The notes under the pieces: model-generated
Databases searched by the model: none
The model's input: only the letters and a program-made list of their open reading frames with translations
What the model was told of the DNA's origin: nothing
Translations under genes and position numbers: made by a program
Assembly (NCBI RefSeq): GCF_023229695.1
Contig: NZ_JALNYS010000006.1
Location: 100,615-164,614 of the forward strand
Source of the DNA: Sulfuricurvum sp.
GTDB lineage: Bacteria; Campylobacterota; Campylobacteria; Campylobacterales; Sulfurimonadaceae
Reading direction: 5' to 3'
Length of the DNA: 64,000 nt
Shown here: one piece after another, positions 16,656 through 25,232 of the stretch
Layout: each line of letters starts with the position of its first letter
Numbering within the stretch: position 1 is the first letter of the stretch

Positions 16656-19467
16656 CCCTATCTAATTCGAGAGCCAAATATTTTCCGGTAAAACTTCCGG
16701 TACTTTCCCAGCTTTTGGCAACACTCTCCGGGTCCCCTTCCGCAACAAGCAAGCCCCCTCCGTCTCCCCCCTCGGGCCCCATATCAATGATATAATCGGC
16801 ATTTTTGATCATATCCAGATTATGTTCGATGACCAATACCGAATTCCCGAGTTCAACAAAATTATGGAGTACTTTCGTCAGACGGTTGACGTCGTCAAAG
16901 TGCAGACCCGTCGTCGGTTCATCGAGGATATAGAGGGTACTTCCCGTATCCCGGCGGCTCAGCTCTTTGGAAAGCTTGATCCGCTGCGCTTCTCCGCCGG
17001 AGAGGGTCACCGCATTTTGCCCCAACGTGATATAATCAAGCCCGACATCGCTAAGGGTCTGTAAAATCAGTTTCATTTTCGGAATCGGAGCAAAAAACTG
17101 CAACGCTTCCCCCACGCTCATCCCTAAAACGTCCGAAATGGTTTTCCCTTTGTACTCCACCTGCAGGGTCTGAAGATTGTAACGGCTCCCGTGACACGCA
17201 TCGCATTTCACCATAATATCGGGGAGAAAGTGCATTTCGATCTTGATTTCTCCCTCTCCCTGACACTTTTCACATCGCCCCCCCTTGACGTTAAAGCTGA
17301 AACGCGACGCGGTGTACCCTCGAATCTGAGCCTCTTTGGTTTTGGCAAAAAGGTTGCGGATCTCATCCATCACCCCCGTGTAGGTTGCGGGATTGGAGCG
17401 CGGCGTCCGTCCGATAGGACTTTGATCGAGATAAATCACTTTATCGAGTTTGTCGAGTCCTTCAACTTCGACCCCCGCTACACGGTTCACTTTTCGCGCA
17501 TGGTTCAAAATTTCACGGGTCACCGGCAGCAGAGTCTGCAAAATCAGTGAGCTTTTACCGCTCCCGCTCACCCCCGTAACGCAAACAAAGTTTTTGAGGG
17601 GGATCCGTATGCTCAAATCTTTGATATTGTTCAAAGTGACATTTTTCATACTCATCCACTCTACCTGAGGGCGGCGGTAAAAGTATTTGATCTGCTTGCG
17701 TCCCGACATGTAATCGGCCGTCAGGGTATCGCTCTTTCGCAGCTCTTCCAATGTTCCGGCGAACATGACATTCCCTCCGAATTTTCCCGCACCCGGACCG
17801 ATATCGATAATAAAATCGGCATGTTCAATCGTCTCTTTATCGTGTTCGACGACAATCACGGTATTCCCCTTCTCCTGCAATGAACGAAGGGTACGGATGA
17901 GTTTGAGGGTGTCGCGTTCATGCAATCCGATACTCGGCTCATCGAGGACATACATTACCCCCGTCAAACCGCTCCCGATCTGGCTTGCGATACGGATACG
18001 CTGTGCTTCTCCTCCGCTGATCGTACGGGCATCCCGGCTCAGAGAAAGGTATCCCAACCCCACATCATAGAGAAAGAAAAGGCGCTCCCGAATCTCATTG
18101 AGGATTGACGCGGCGATCATCGCCTCTTGGTCGCCCAGATGCTCAAACGTTGCCGGATCGGTAAACCACATATACGAATCTTTCATCGGCATCGAAATGA
18201 TATCACCGATCCCTTTTCCGGCAACTTTCACCGCAAGCGATTCGCGTTTAAGCCGATAGGAGTTGCACACATTACACGGTTTTTCACTCATGTAATCGGC
18301 CAAATCTTTTTCATCTTTGAAAATATCATACGCTATCCGTACAATACCGGGCCAGACACGGGTAATCGGATGTTCCTGCCATTTAAAGGTAACATCCTCG
18401 ATACCTCCGTGCAAAATCGCCTTTTTCTGATGCTCTTCAAGGGTATAAAAGGGGGCGTTGACATTGATTCCCGATGCGGCACAAAAAGCTTTCAGAAAGG
18501 TAAAATAGTACCCTTTGTTAAAACCGTAGACGATTTTAATAGCCCCTTTTTCAATCGGAAGTTCCGAATCGATAATCTTGTCGTAATCCAGAGCGTAGCG
18601 TATTCCCAATCCGTCACATTCCGAACATGCCCCTTTCGGGGAGTTAAAGGAAAAGGAGAGCGGCTCAAGCGGGTCAAAACTCACTTTACAATCAAAACAG
18701 GCACTGTGTTCACTGTAATGGATCAATTTTTCATGCAGACCGATCTCCTCACCGTTTTGAATCTCGATCTCTACTTCACCGTAACTCTCTTTGAGCGCTT
18801 TTTCAACATCCTGTGCCAGCCGGTCATGATTCTCCGGCTTGATGACAAGGCGGTCGATCACTACTTTCAGGGTGTGTTTTTTGGTTTTGGAAAGCTCCAC
18901 CTCCTCATCCAGACGGACCATAACCCCATCAATCATGATACGGACATACCCTTTATGACGCAATGATTCGAGAATATCGGCGAAGCTCCCTTTCTTTTCA
19001 CGTATCAACGGAGAGAGGATCACCACTTTGGCATTTTCGGGAAGCTTGTGAACCTGATCAATAATGTCCTGTGCCGACATTTTTGAGATTTTCTTTCCGC
19101 ATAAATGGCAGTGCTGAACCCCGATACGGGCATACAAAAGACGAAGATAGTCGTAGATCTCGGTAATCGTCCCTACAGTCGAGCGGGGATTTTTAGAGGT
19201 GGTTTTCTGATCGATCGCGATGGCCGGGGTGAGCCCTTCGATCTTGTCAACATCCGGTTTGCCGATACGATCCAAAAACTGTCGCGCATAGCTGGAAAGC
19301 GATTCGATATAGCGGCGCTGCCCCTCCGCATAGAGGGTATCAAATGCCAGTGTCGACTTACCGCTTCCGCTGATTCCGGTACAAACGATCAGTTTGTTTT
19401 TCGGAATTTCAAGAGAAATATTTTTGAGATTGTGCTCTCTGGCACCGATTATTTTAATTGTGTCCAT
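16651..19467 (-). CDS. uvrA: excinuclease ABC subunit A
   Basis: Damage-recognition ATPase of nucleotide excision repair; loads UvrB on lesions. 938 residues, normal length. Two ABC modules: Walker A GISGSGKSTLAF near residue 32 and GVSGSGKSSLI in the second half, with the two ABC signatures (SGGEAQRIR and SGGEAQRIK). Zinc fingers are present in both halves (CxxC pairs CFDC...CSEC and CEKC...CDAC). The start follows the stop of the TauE gene by 3 bases, so they are probably co-transcribed. Confidence 0.97.
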   Translation of the reverse strand: MDTIKIIGAREHNLKNISLEIPKNKLIVCTGISGSGKSTLAFDTLYAEGQRRYIESLSSYARQFLDRIGKPDVDKIEGLTPAIAIDQKTTSKNPRSTVGTITEIYDYLRLLYARIGVQHCHLCGKKISKMSAQDIIDQVHKLPENAKVVILSPLIREKKGSFADILESLRHKGYVRIMIDGVMVRLDEEVELSKTKKHTLKVVIDRLVIKPENHDRLAQDVEKALKESYGEVEIEIQNGEEIGLHEKLIHYSEHSACFDCKVSFDPLEPLSFSFNSPKGACSECDGLGIRYALDYDKIIDSELPIEKGAIKIVYGFNKGYYFTFLKAFCAASGINVNAPFYTLEEHQKKAILHGGIEDVTFKWQEHPITRVWPGIVRIAYDIFKDEKDLADYMSEKPCNVCNSYRLKRESLAVKVAGKGIGDIISMPMKDSYMWFTDPATFEHLGDQEAMIAASILNEIRERLFFLYDVGLGYLSLSRDARTISGGEAQRIRIASQIGSGLTGVMYVLDEPSIGLHERDTLKLIRTLRSLQEKGNTVIVVEHDKETIEHADFIIDIGPGAGKFGGNVMFAGTLEELRKSDTLTADYMSGRKQIKYFYRRPQVEWMSMKNVTLNNIKDLSIRIPLKNFVCVTGVSGSGKSSLILQTLLPVTREILNHARKVNRVAGVEVEGLDKLDKVIYLDQSPIGRTPRSNPATYTGVMDEIRNLFAKTKEAQIRGYTASRFSFNVKGGRCEKCQGEGEIKIEMHFLPDIMVKCDACHGSRYNLQTLQVEYKGKTISDVLGMSVGEALQFFAPIPKMKLILQTLSDVGLDYITLGQNAVTLSGGEAQRIKLSKELSRRDTGSTLYILDEPTTGLHFDDVNRLTKVLHNFVELGNSVLVIEHNLDMIKNADYIIDMGPEGGDGGGLLVAEGDPESVAKSWESTGSFTGKYLALELDRV

Positions 19468-19470
19468 TAT

Positions 19471-20208
19471 TTACCCCGCTATCAATTTGTATGCCGTAAT
19501 GCTAAAAATAAGTGTATAAAAAAGGATCAGGATTTGCTTATAATGGGTGATTTTCGTTTTATCCACCAGCCAAATTCCCAATCGGATACCGATTAATGAG
19601 GTAACCGCCATAATGATTCCTGCATGAAAGTTGATCAAGCCAAGACTCACCATCGTTATAAATGCCGAAAGGGAGGTAAACATCACATAAAATAGGGCCA
19701 CTGCCGAGGCTTTTTTCAATGGAAATCCCATAAAACTGACCAAAATCGGGGTCAGTAAAATAGACCCCCCCACTCCGAGCATCCCTGAAAAAATACCGAT
19801 TCCGCCGCCGATGGCGCTATACAGAGGACGATTAACCACTTCAGCGCGTGTCGGCACCGGATTCGAAAAGGCCAAACGTCCCAGCGTGAACGCAACAATC
19901 CCCAAAAAGAGCCACTCCAGAAATGACGTATCCAGCGCTTTGACCAGCATCGCCCCGATCACCGCTCCGACGACCCCGCCAAATCCGAAATATTTTACAT
20001 CTCCGATCCCGTAGGTTTTGTTTTTTTGATGGATCCATGCCGCCATCAGTGACCCCGCTACCATCTGCATCACCGAAATTCCGATCGCCTCTTTAATCCC
20101 GAATCCGAGTACCAAAAGCAGCGGAACCGTAACGGTCCCCCCGCCAATACCGAAGAAACCCGACATGGTACCGACTAGAATCCCTAAAAAACTCAATTCA
20201 ATCGTCAT
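19471..20208 (-). CDS. TauE/SafE family permease (sulfite exporter-like)
   Basis: About 245 residues, mostly hydrophobic, with seven to eight membrane helices. The two halves each carry the family's glycine-rich motif (GTMSGFFGIGGGTVTVPLL near the start and GIFSGMLGVGGSILLTPIL in the middle). The family moves small sulfur-containing or carboxylate anions such as sulfite or sulfoacetate; substrate here is unknown, though sulfite would suit a sulfur oxidiser. Of three in-frame ATGs (20232, 20211, 20208) the last is used because AGTGGA lies nearest at a workable distance; this is uncertain. Confidence 0.85.
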   Translation of the reverse strand: MTIELSFLGILVGTMSGFFGIGGGTVTVPLLLVLGFGIKEAIGISVMQMVAGSLMAAWIHQKNKTYGIGDVKYFGFGGVVGAVIGAMLVKALDTSFLEWLFLGIVAFTLGRLAFSNPVPTRAEVVNRPLYSAIGGGIGIFSGMLGVGGSILLTPILVSFMGFPLKKASAVALFYVMFTSLSAFITMVSLGLINFHAGIIMAVTSLIGIRLGIWLVDKTKITHYKQILILFYTLIFSITAYKLIAG

Positions 20209-20382
20209 CATTCCACTTTCTTTACAAATCAATCATTTGTCGAATGTACGACAAATTTTACTACCTTCGCGGCAAACAGAAGTGTCAAAGTCATCTTTCG
20301 GTCTTTTGCAAACGAATCAGATCGCGCGATTATACTCGTTTCACCCTTCAATAGAACTCTTTTAGATCACCTGATTTTACGC

Positions 20383-20388
20383 TATAAT
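20383..20388 (+). promoter_or_regulatory. -10 element of the cheX-like/fliN/fliO promoter
   Basis: TATAAT preceded by TTTTACGC, 33 bases before the ATG at 20422. Confidence 0.5.
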
Positions 20389-20421
20389 CAATTCTCATAC
20401 TTACGTTCACAGAAGGGTACG

Positions 20422-20844
20422 ATGCTACCGATTATTATCCAAGCGGCTGAAAATTTCTGCCTTCATCAAATAAGGGATTCCTACCGATTTGTTCCTCCCC
20501 TTAACAGTATGAGAACGTTTCTTGCTTATATTGATATCGAAGCGGAAAACGGTAGCGCGCATCGCGCCTTTATCGGCTGTGACCGCCTCTTGATTCAGAT
20601 GATCACCGAGATTTTTTTGGGAGAAGAGGAGAGCGACGACGAGACGTTGATCGACATGCTGCTGGAAACGACCAATATGATAGTCGGAAGCGCCAAAGTA
20701 CTCGCATCGGAAGCTTACGATACGTCAATCCGTATCGCAACCCCTTTTTTCTCCCCGGACGAAACAATCGGTTCAAACGGGGAGGATCTCTGTTGTATCA
20801 GTATAAAAAACGGCGAAATGTTGATTGCCGTAAAAAGGTTGTAA
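20422..20844 (+). CDS. CheX-like chemotaxis phosphatase family protein
   Basis: 140 residues. The central helix LIDMLLETTNMIVGSAKVLA matches the conserved E..NM..G.AK pattern of the CheC/CheX/FliY superfamily, which dephosphorylates CheY-P; the rest is the short alpha/beta fold expected. It opens a three-gene unit with fliN and fliO and stops 3 bases before fliN, which supports a flagellar switch role. Sequence is diverged, so activity as a phosphatase is inference; it could be purely structural. Confidence 0.65.
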   Translation: MLPIIIQAAENFCLHQIRDSYRFVPPLNSMRTFLAYIDIEAENGSAHRAFIGCDRLLIQMITEIFLGEEESDDETLIDMLLETTNMIVGSAKVLASEAYDTSIRIATPFFSPDETIGSNGEDLCCISIKNGEMLIAVKRL

Positions 20845-20847
20845 CGT

Positions 20848-21186
20848 ATGGATGAAACCCTCACGGTCGACAATAAAGAATCCCACACTTTCGATCGCGC
20901 CAAAGAGCTCGCATGGATGGATTACGACGGATTATTGGATATGGAGGTTGAATTTGTCGCCGATTTGGGGCAAACAACCCTCACCCTAGGTGAAATTATC
21001 AAACTTGAAAAAGGTTCCGTCATCGATCTGGGAAAACCGGCCGGAGAGAGTGTCGAATCGTACGTCAACGGCCGAATCATCGGCAAAGGGGAAGTGATGG
21101 TTTATGAAAAAAATCTTGCTATCCGTATCAATGAAGTGCTCGATTCGAGTGCCGTACTCTATTATCTATCAAAAGAGAGACTATGA
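20848..21186 (+). CDS. fliN: flagellar motor switch protein FliN
   Basis: 112 residues. The C-terminal SpoA domain is clear: LLDMEVEFVADLGQTTLTLG, then VIDLGKPAGESVE and VNGRIIGKGEVMV. FliN forms the lower C-ring, binds CheY-P and helps dock export substrates. It lies between a CheX-like gene and fliO; the stop overlaps the fliO start by 4 bases (ATGA). Confidence 0.92.
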   Translation: MDETLTVDNKESHTFDRAKELAWMDYDGLLDMEVEFVADLGQTTLTLGEIIKLEKGSVIDLGKPAGESVESYVNGRIIGKGEVMVYEKNLAIRINEVLDSSAVLYYLSKERL

Positions 21187-22088
21187 AACTATTTACCGCC
21201 CTGTTTTTAGTGTTACTCCCCGCATTTTTATGGGGTTCCAAAATTCTCAGTTACAATATCTACGACCGTAATGACCGTGTTGACGTCATGCTGACGTTTG
21301 ATACACCGTATGAAGGGGTTTTACGCCAAAATCGGCAAAATGATACGATTACGATCAAACTCGAGGGGGCATCCCTCGAATCGCAGAAAGTCAAAAATGT
21401 CAATTCCCGGTATCTCAAAAACATTACCCTCACTCCGCAAGGTGAACAGATTGAGATTACGGCGCTCATTTCTAGCGATGTTGTGATGCAAGCTTCCAAG
21501 ACATCCGATTCCTACGGCTTACGGCTCCGTTTTATGAACGGTGTCGCCAATGCCGACAATACCATCAAAAACCCTCCGGTTGATGAAGCGGCGGTTGAAG
21601 GGCTCCCGACCAAAAACGATAATGAATTTGAGCAAAGCTACTACGTTGTTATTGCCGTTTTAATCATCGGTATCGCCATTTTGTTTTGGCTCAAACAAAA
21701 CATTGCCAAACGTTCCGGTACCTTGGCGACAGAGCCGAAGGTACCGTGGCTTTTCAACAAACCTTCCAACGGGGCAAAAGCCCCTTCAACTGCGCCGGTT
21801 GCCCCTTCCGGAGAGATCGCGGGAGGTGTCCATATCCGGTTCCAAAAAACGCTCGATCCTTCCCATACCATTGCCATGCTCGATTACGGCACACAGAGCT
21901 ATCTGGTTCTTTTGGGGAACAATACCCTGTTACTGGATAAATTTCAGGACAATATCCCCGTTACCCAAAACGATTTTGAAACCCTTTTGCAATCCAAACA
22001 TCGTGAACTCGACGGATTTTTTCAGCTTGCACCGGCACAGGATGAGCCGTTTAATTCTTATAAAGCGAAGGCTTCCGGCAATTATTAA
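21183..22088 (+). CDS. fliO: flagellar biosynthesis protein FliO
   Basis: 301 residues. Signal peptide (1-18), an AMIN-like periplasmic beta domain (about 20-118), one membrane helix (152-170) and a cytosolic C-terminal region in which HTIAMLDYGTQSYLVLLG resembles the FliO core. FliO assists assembly of the FliP/Q/R export gate; fliP is 18 kb away in this window. Translationally coupled to fliN. Large size and a periplasmic domain are usual for Campylobacterota FliO, which is poorly conserved, so the name rests on topology plus context. Confidence 0.75.
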   Translation: MKLFTALFLVLLPAFLWGSKILSYNIYDRNDRVDVMLTFDTPYEGVLRQNRQNDTITIKLEGASLESQKVKNVNSRYLKNITLTPQGEQIEITALISSDVVMQASKTSDSYGLRLRFMNGVANADNTIKNPPVDEAAVEGLPTKNDNEFEQSYYVVIAVLIIGIAILFWLKQNIAKRSGTLATEPKVPWLFNKPSNGAKAPSTAPVAPSGEIAGGVHIRFQKTLDPSHTIAMLDYGTQSYLVLLGNNTLLLDKFQDNIPVTQNDFETLLQSKHRELDGFFQLAPAQDEPFNSYKAKASGNY

Positions 22089-22095
22089 TTACTCA

Positions 22096-22193
22096 ATGTA
22101 ACGCACTTTCTGGGCAAAGCCCATAAAGTGGCAGGGACAAATGTCCCTACAACCCCCTAAAGCTTCCCGCATCTTCCGGATGCGGGAGAAATA
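22096..22193. repeat. three-hairpin dispersed repeat, copy 1
   Basis: About 98 bases, starting TGTAACGCACTTTC and ending GATGCGGGAGAAATAA. Three internal hairpins: GGGCAAAGCCC, AGGGACAAATGTCCCT and CCCGCATCTTCCGGATGCGG(G). Nearly identical to the copy at 38245, and related to 54530 and 55874. It sits just past fliO. Bases 22194-22268 hold nothing further I recognise. Confidence 0.8.
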
Positions 22194-22268
22194 ACCGACC
22201 TTATCGCCTTTTTTAAAAAAATGCGTAAGCTCAGCCATTAAACGCCGGAGAAACTCCTCCAGCACCCT

Positions 22269-22736
22269 TTATTTCACATTCCCCAGATCATAACGGCTGT
22301 AGACATCATACGCCTCTTCCCCACCTGTTGTTGACAATACCTCACGGATCAGTACCGCCGCCTCTTTACGGCTTCCGCCGCCATGCCCTTTTGCATAAAT
22401 CTCTGCCAGCGTCACTTTTGCCGCCGCCTCCCCCTGAGCAACCGCCATTTTGAGGTAATGCGCAGCTTTATCAAAATCTTCCGGAACCCCCATCGCATTG
22501 GCATACGCAAATCCGGCACTCACTTGAGCCGGGAGTATCCCCGCTTCCGCCGCCTGAGCGTAGTATTCGGTTGATTTTTTAAAATCCCGTGTGACGCCCT
22601 GAGCGTTATAATAGAGTGTTCCGAGTGCATACGCGCATCGCGGATCGTCCGTACCTTGAATAAGCCACTCATGCGCCTCTTCATAGCGTCTGCCGTCATA
22701 GGCATTCATACCTGCCGTGTAAAAATCGATTGCCAT
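22269..22736 (-). CDS. Sel1-repeat protein
   Basis: 155 residues built of Sel1-like helical repeats: ALGTLYYNAQGVTRDFKKST, then AGFAYANAMGVPEDFDKAA and VTLAEIYAKGHGG. Such repeats mediate protein contacts; Campylobacterota have many. No signal peptide. The ATG at 22736 is chosen (AAGG eight bases upstream) over an in-frame TTG just before. Function unknown. Confidence 0.8.
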   Translation of the reverse strand: MAIDFYTAGMNAYDGRRYEEAHEWLIQGTDDPRCAYALGTLYYNAQGVTRDFKKSTEYYAQAAEAGILPAQVSAGFAYANAMGVPEDFDKAAHYLKMAVAQGEAAAKVTLAEIYAKGHGGGSRKEAAVLIREVLSTTGGEEAYDVYSRYDLGNVK

Positions 22737-22857
22737 CAATGTGACCTTTTTTTAGGAGGGATTGTAGCAAAAGAGGCTAACGAGAAACTATAACGGGAGG
22801 GTTACTTTGAAAGAGGAGGAGAAGTATAAACGGGCGCAAGAAAATTTAGCCTGCCTG

Positions 22858-24346
22858 GAATGGCACTTACTTAAGGAAAAAAGAGCCTAAAAAACCAGAT
22901 TTATTTACGAGATGGAATGCAACTGGCTTTTGAGTAGTAATCATCACCAAATGAAATACTGCATACAAAGAGCCAGCCGTAATGAATGCTATCACAAAAG
23001 CGTTAAAACACCAAGAAAAAAGTGCCCTCAAGAAACTTCAACATAAAAGCTTTAGTACGATTGAGAGTCTTATTGCGAAGCCAGAGCTGATTGAGACGAT
23101 CCAAGAAGAGCTACCTAACTATCGTAGTCGCCTCTATACTCCTATGCAAACCCTCTGCATGTTTATATCACAGGCTCTCAATAGCGATCGATCATGCCAG
23201 AATGTCGTCAATGAGATGGCATTGACGACGCATCAATCCGTGGCTACCGGCGGATATTGTAAAGCACGTCAGCGGTTGAGTGAGACGATGGTATCAAAAC
23301 TTACTAAAGCAGTAGCGAAACGTAATGAGCAGCGAGTAAAAATAAGATGGCGCTGGCAAGAGAGAACAGTTTACCTCGTTGATGGTACAACCCTTACTAT
23401 GCCAGATACCTCTGCCAATCAGGAAAGTTACCCGCAGACATCCGCACTTCCCAAAGGACTTGGATTTCCTATTTGTCGTGTAGTTGGGGTTATATCGCTA
23501 TCAACGGGATCGCTCATGGATGCATGTGTGAGTCCTTACCACGGAAAAGGTGCTTCCGAACAAACGCTACTGCGTAACATGCTTGGAGTATTCAAGCGTG
23601 GTGATGTTGTTTTAGCAGATGCATTTTACAGCACCTATTTTTTGATTGAACATATGATTGCACACGGAATCGATATCGTCTTTGTACAACACGGTGCACG
23701 TTCACGTACAACTGATTTTACTTCGGGAACGGTTATGGGGGAAAATGATCATCTGATCACACTCAAAAAACCAAAACTCAAACCTGAATGGATGACGCAA
23801 AACGAGTATGATAGTGCACCCAATAAGTTAACCATTAGAGAGCTTAAAGCAGGAGGGAAAACGCTTATTACGACCATGCTATGCCCTAAAAAACATCCTC
23901 TCAAGGCTCTTGGTGCACTCTATAAACAACGGTGGCAGATTGAGGTGGACTTGCGCAATATAAAATCGACACTGGGACTAAAAAGCCTCAGTTGTAAGAC
24001 ACCACAAATGGCAATCAAAGAACTTTGGATTTACTTTTTAGCGTATAATTTAATCCGCTCAATAATGCTAGCTTCTGCCCACCAATGTTCACTACTTCCT
24101 AGAGAAATCAGTTTCAAACATACTCTACAGTTGCTTTCTGCATTTCGTAACAATTGCAAGATCACCACAAAACAACTCTTAAGACGTATTGGTGAAAAAT
24201 ATATTGGAAATCGAGCCGGACGTGTGGAACCTCGTGCTATCAAAAGAAGGCGAAATGATTACCCGCTCCTGATGAAATTAAGAGACGTGGCTAGAGAAGA
24301 AATTCTGAAGAATGGACACCCTAAAAAGCTTAAGTAAGTGCCATTC
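22858..24346 (+). mobile_element. complete IS4-family insertion sequence
   Basis: 1489 bases. Terminal inverted repeats begin GAATGGCACTTACTTAAG at the left and end with its complement CTTAAGTAAGTGCCATTC at the right. Flanking it is a perfect 11-bp target duplication, TAGCCTGCCTG, at 22847-22857 and 24347-24357, matching the 10-13 bp typical of IS4. One transposase gene fills it, with the stop inside the right repeat. Both ends, duplication and gene are intact, so it may be active; a 183-bp relative with the same ends is at 49420. About 85 bases either side show no clear gene that was broken. Confidence 0.93.
22982..24337 (+). CDS. IS4-family DDE transposase
   Basis: 451 residues. The RNase H-like catalytic triad is visible: D134 in VDGTT, D213 in LADAFYST, and E321 within the IS4 signature Y314-x2-R317-x3-E321-x6-K328 (YKQRWQIEVDLRNIK). 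N-terminal region is a DUF4372-like helical domain. No frameshift or stop. The last codons CTTAAGTAA form part of the right inverted repeat, so coding sequence and transposon end overlap. Confidence 0.95.
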   Translation: MNAITKALKHQEKSALKKLQHKSFSTIESLIAKPELIETIQEELPNYRSRLYTPMQTLCMFISQALNSDRSCQNVVNEMALTTHQSVATGGYCKARQRLSETMVSKLTKAVAKRNEQRVKIRWRWQERTVYLVDGTTLTMPDTSANQESYPQTSALPKGLGFPICRVVGVISLSTGSLMDACVSPYHGKGASEQTLLRNMLGVFKRGDVVLADAFYSTYFLIEHMIAHGIDIVFVQHGARSRTTDFTSGTVMGENDHLITLKKPKLKPEWMTQNEYDSAPNKLTIRELKAGGKTLITTMLCPKKHPLKALGALYKQRWQIEVDLRNIKSTLGLKSLSCKTPQMAIKELWIYFLAYNLIRSIMLASAHQCSLLPREISFKHTLQLLSAFRNNCKITTKQLLRRIGEKYIGNRAGRVEPRAIKRRRNDYPLLMKLRDVAREEILKNGHPKKLK

Positions 24347-24476
24347 TAGCCTGCCTGCATTTTATTTATTTTTTGTGTTATAATTTTTTTGCAATAACAA
24401 CTTCTCGTGTCATTAATGGAGCGGTAAGATTAGGCGGAGGGAGTAATTAACCATCGGCTTTTTTTTTCCCTCTTGC

Positions 24477-24782
24477 TTATGCCGCTTTTGTATAGCTTTC
24501 GATTGATTTTTTTGAAATGTCCTCTACTTTTTCCAACAATTTGAAGCTCATAGCAGCATATCCATCCAGATTCTCGTCTTTATACAGATTGTAATAACTG
24601 TTGATGATATTATCAATGTAGAATAATTTCTCACGCTCTGCAAACGTCAAACCTTCTTTGCTTTCTTCAAGCATTTTTCTATCTTCTAAAATATCAAAAA
24701 ACGTTTCATCATGGAAGAAAGATTCAAGATCAAAAAAGCGCAAGTTTGTTTGCAATCGATTCAATCTGTCTTGAGAACTCAT
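24477..24782 (-). CDS. hypothetical protein, partner of the upstream gene
   Basis: 101 residues, rich in charged and aromatic residues, predicted helical, no signal or membrane segment; I do not recognise the family. A very good ribosome site (GGAGGT, six bases before ATG) lies inside the end of the upstream gene, and the two coding regions overlap by 53 bases. Such an overlap between two small genes resembles toxin/immunity or toxin/antitoxin layouts, but nothing in the sequence proves that. It lies just beyond the IS4 element. Confidence 0.6.
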   Translation of the reverse strand: MSSQDRLNRLQTNLRFFDLESFFHDETFFDILEDRKMLEESKEGLTFAEREKLFYIDNIINSYYNLYKDENLDGYAAMSFKLLEKVEDISKKSIESYTKAA

Positions 24783-25188
24783 CGCTTACCTCCATTTTTA
24801 TAATTTTTGCATTTAAGAAATCTATATGTTTTTTAAACGTCTTTTCAATTGTAGTCTTTATTTGGTATGAAGTCAATATCTTGCCGTTTTTAGCCAGCAC
24901 TACCGCCGTATTGTCATCCTTCGAATAAAATACCCTGTCCCATAACTCCGGCATTTCATACGTCTCGAAATATACCTCCTCACTAGTGATCGTATTGAAT
25001 GTTTTGCGCATATAATCGAATCTATCAGCTACAAAGCCCTCTTTTTTTCTTTTTTCATAATGGGCAAAGTATTTTTCTTCACTCATCCATAGATTGTGGA
25101 ATGTGTTCAATGCGGATTCTTTAGAAGATACGTCAAAATTATCAAGCGATTTTAAAAAGTTGTTTTCAATTTGTCTAAAATTTTCCAT
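24730..25188 (-). CDS. hypothetical protein with possible small-nuclease-like C-terminus
   Basis: 152 residues from ATG 25188 (MENFRQIENNF). Helical N-terminal half, then a beta-rich segment, ELWDRVFYSKDDNTAVVLAK followed by NGKILTSYQIK. A terminal '...V...NGKI.TSY' strand pair occurs in several small toxin nuclease folds, but no catalytic set can be assigned, so this is only a hint. TATAAT ends 6 bases before the ATG, suggesting a leaderless transcript. Its 3' end overlaps the next gene by 53 bases. Function not recognised. Confidence 0.55.
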   Translation of the reverse strand: MENFRQIENNFLKSLDNFDVSSKESALNTFHNLWMSEEKYFAHYEKRKKEGFVADRFDYMRKTFNTITSEEVYFETYEMPELWDRVFYSKDDNTAVVLAKNGKILTSYQIKTTIEKTFKKHIDFLNAKIIKMEVSDEFSRQIESIANKLALF

Positions 25189-25194
25189 ATCTGA

Positions 25195-25200
25195 ATTATA
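25195..25200 (-). promoter_or_regulatory. -10 element abutting an ATG (possible leaderless promoter)
   Basis: Minus-strand GGGTATAAT six bases before ATG 25188; the expected start of RNA falls on or next to the start codon. Confidence 0.4.
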
Positions 25201-25232
25201 CCCGATCGTTTTATCGACATCGGGATCGAAAC

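Noticed and set aside
18127..18966. 279-codon open frame opposite uvrA
   Set aside because: Antisense shadow; Phe/Arg-rich, no ribosome site.
22808..24450. A small gene split by the IS4 element: joining the flanks at the 11-bp duplication gives an open frame of about 47 codons from a TTG
   Set aside because: The joined frame has biased, low-complexity content and contains a TATAAT-like box; no family likeness, so chance is more likely.
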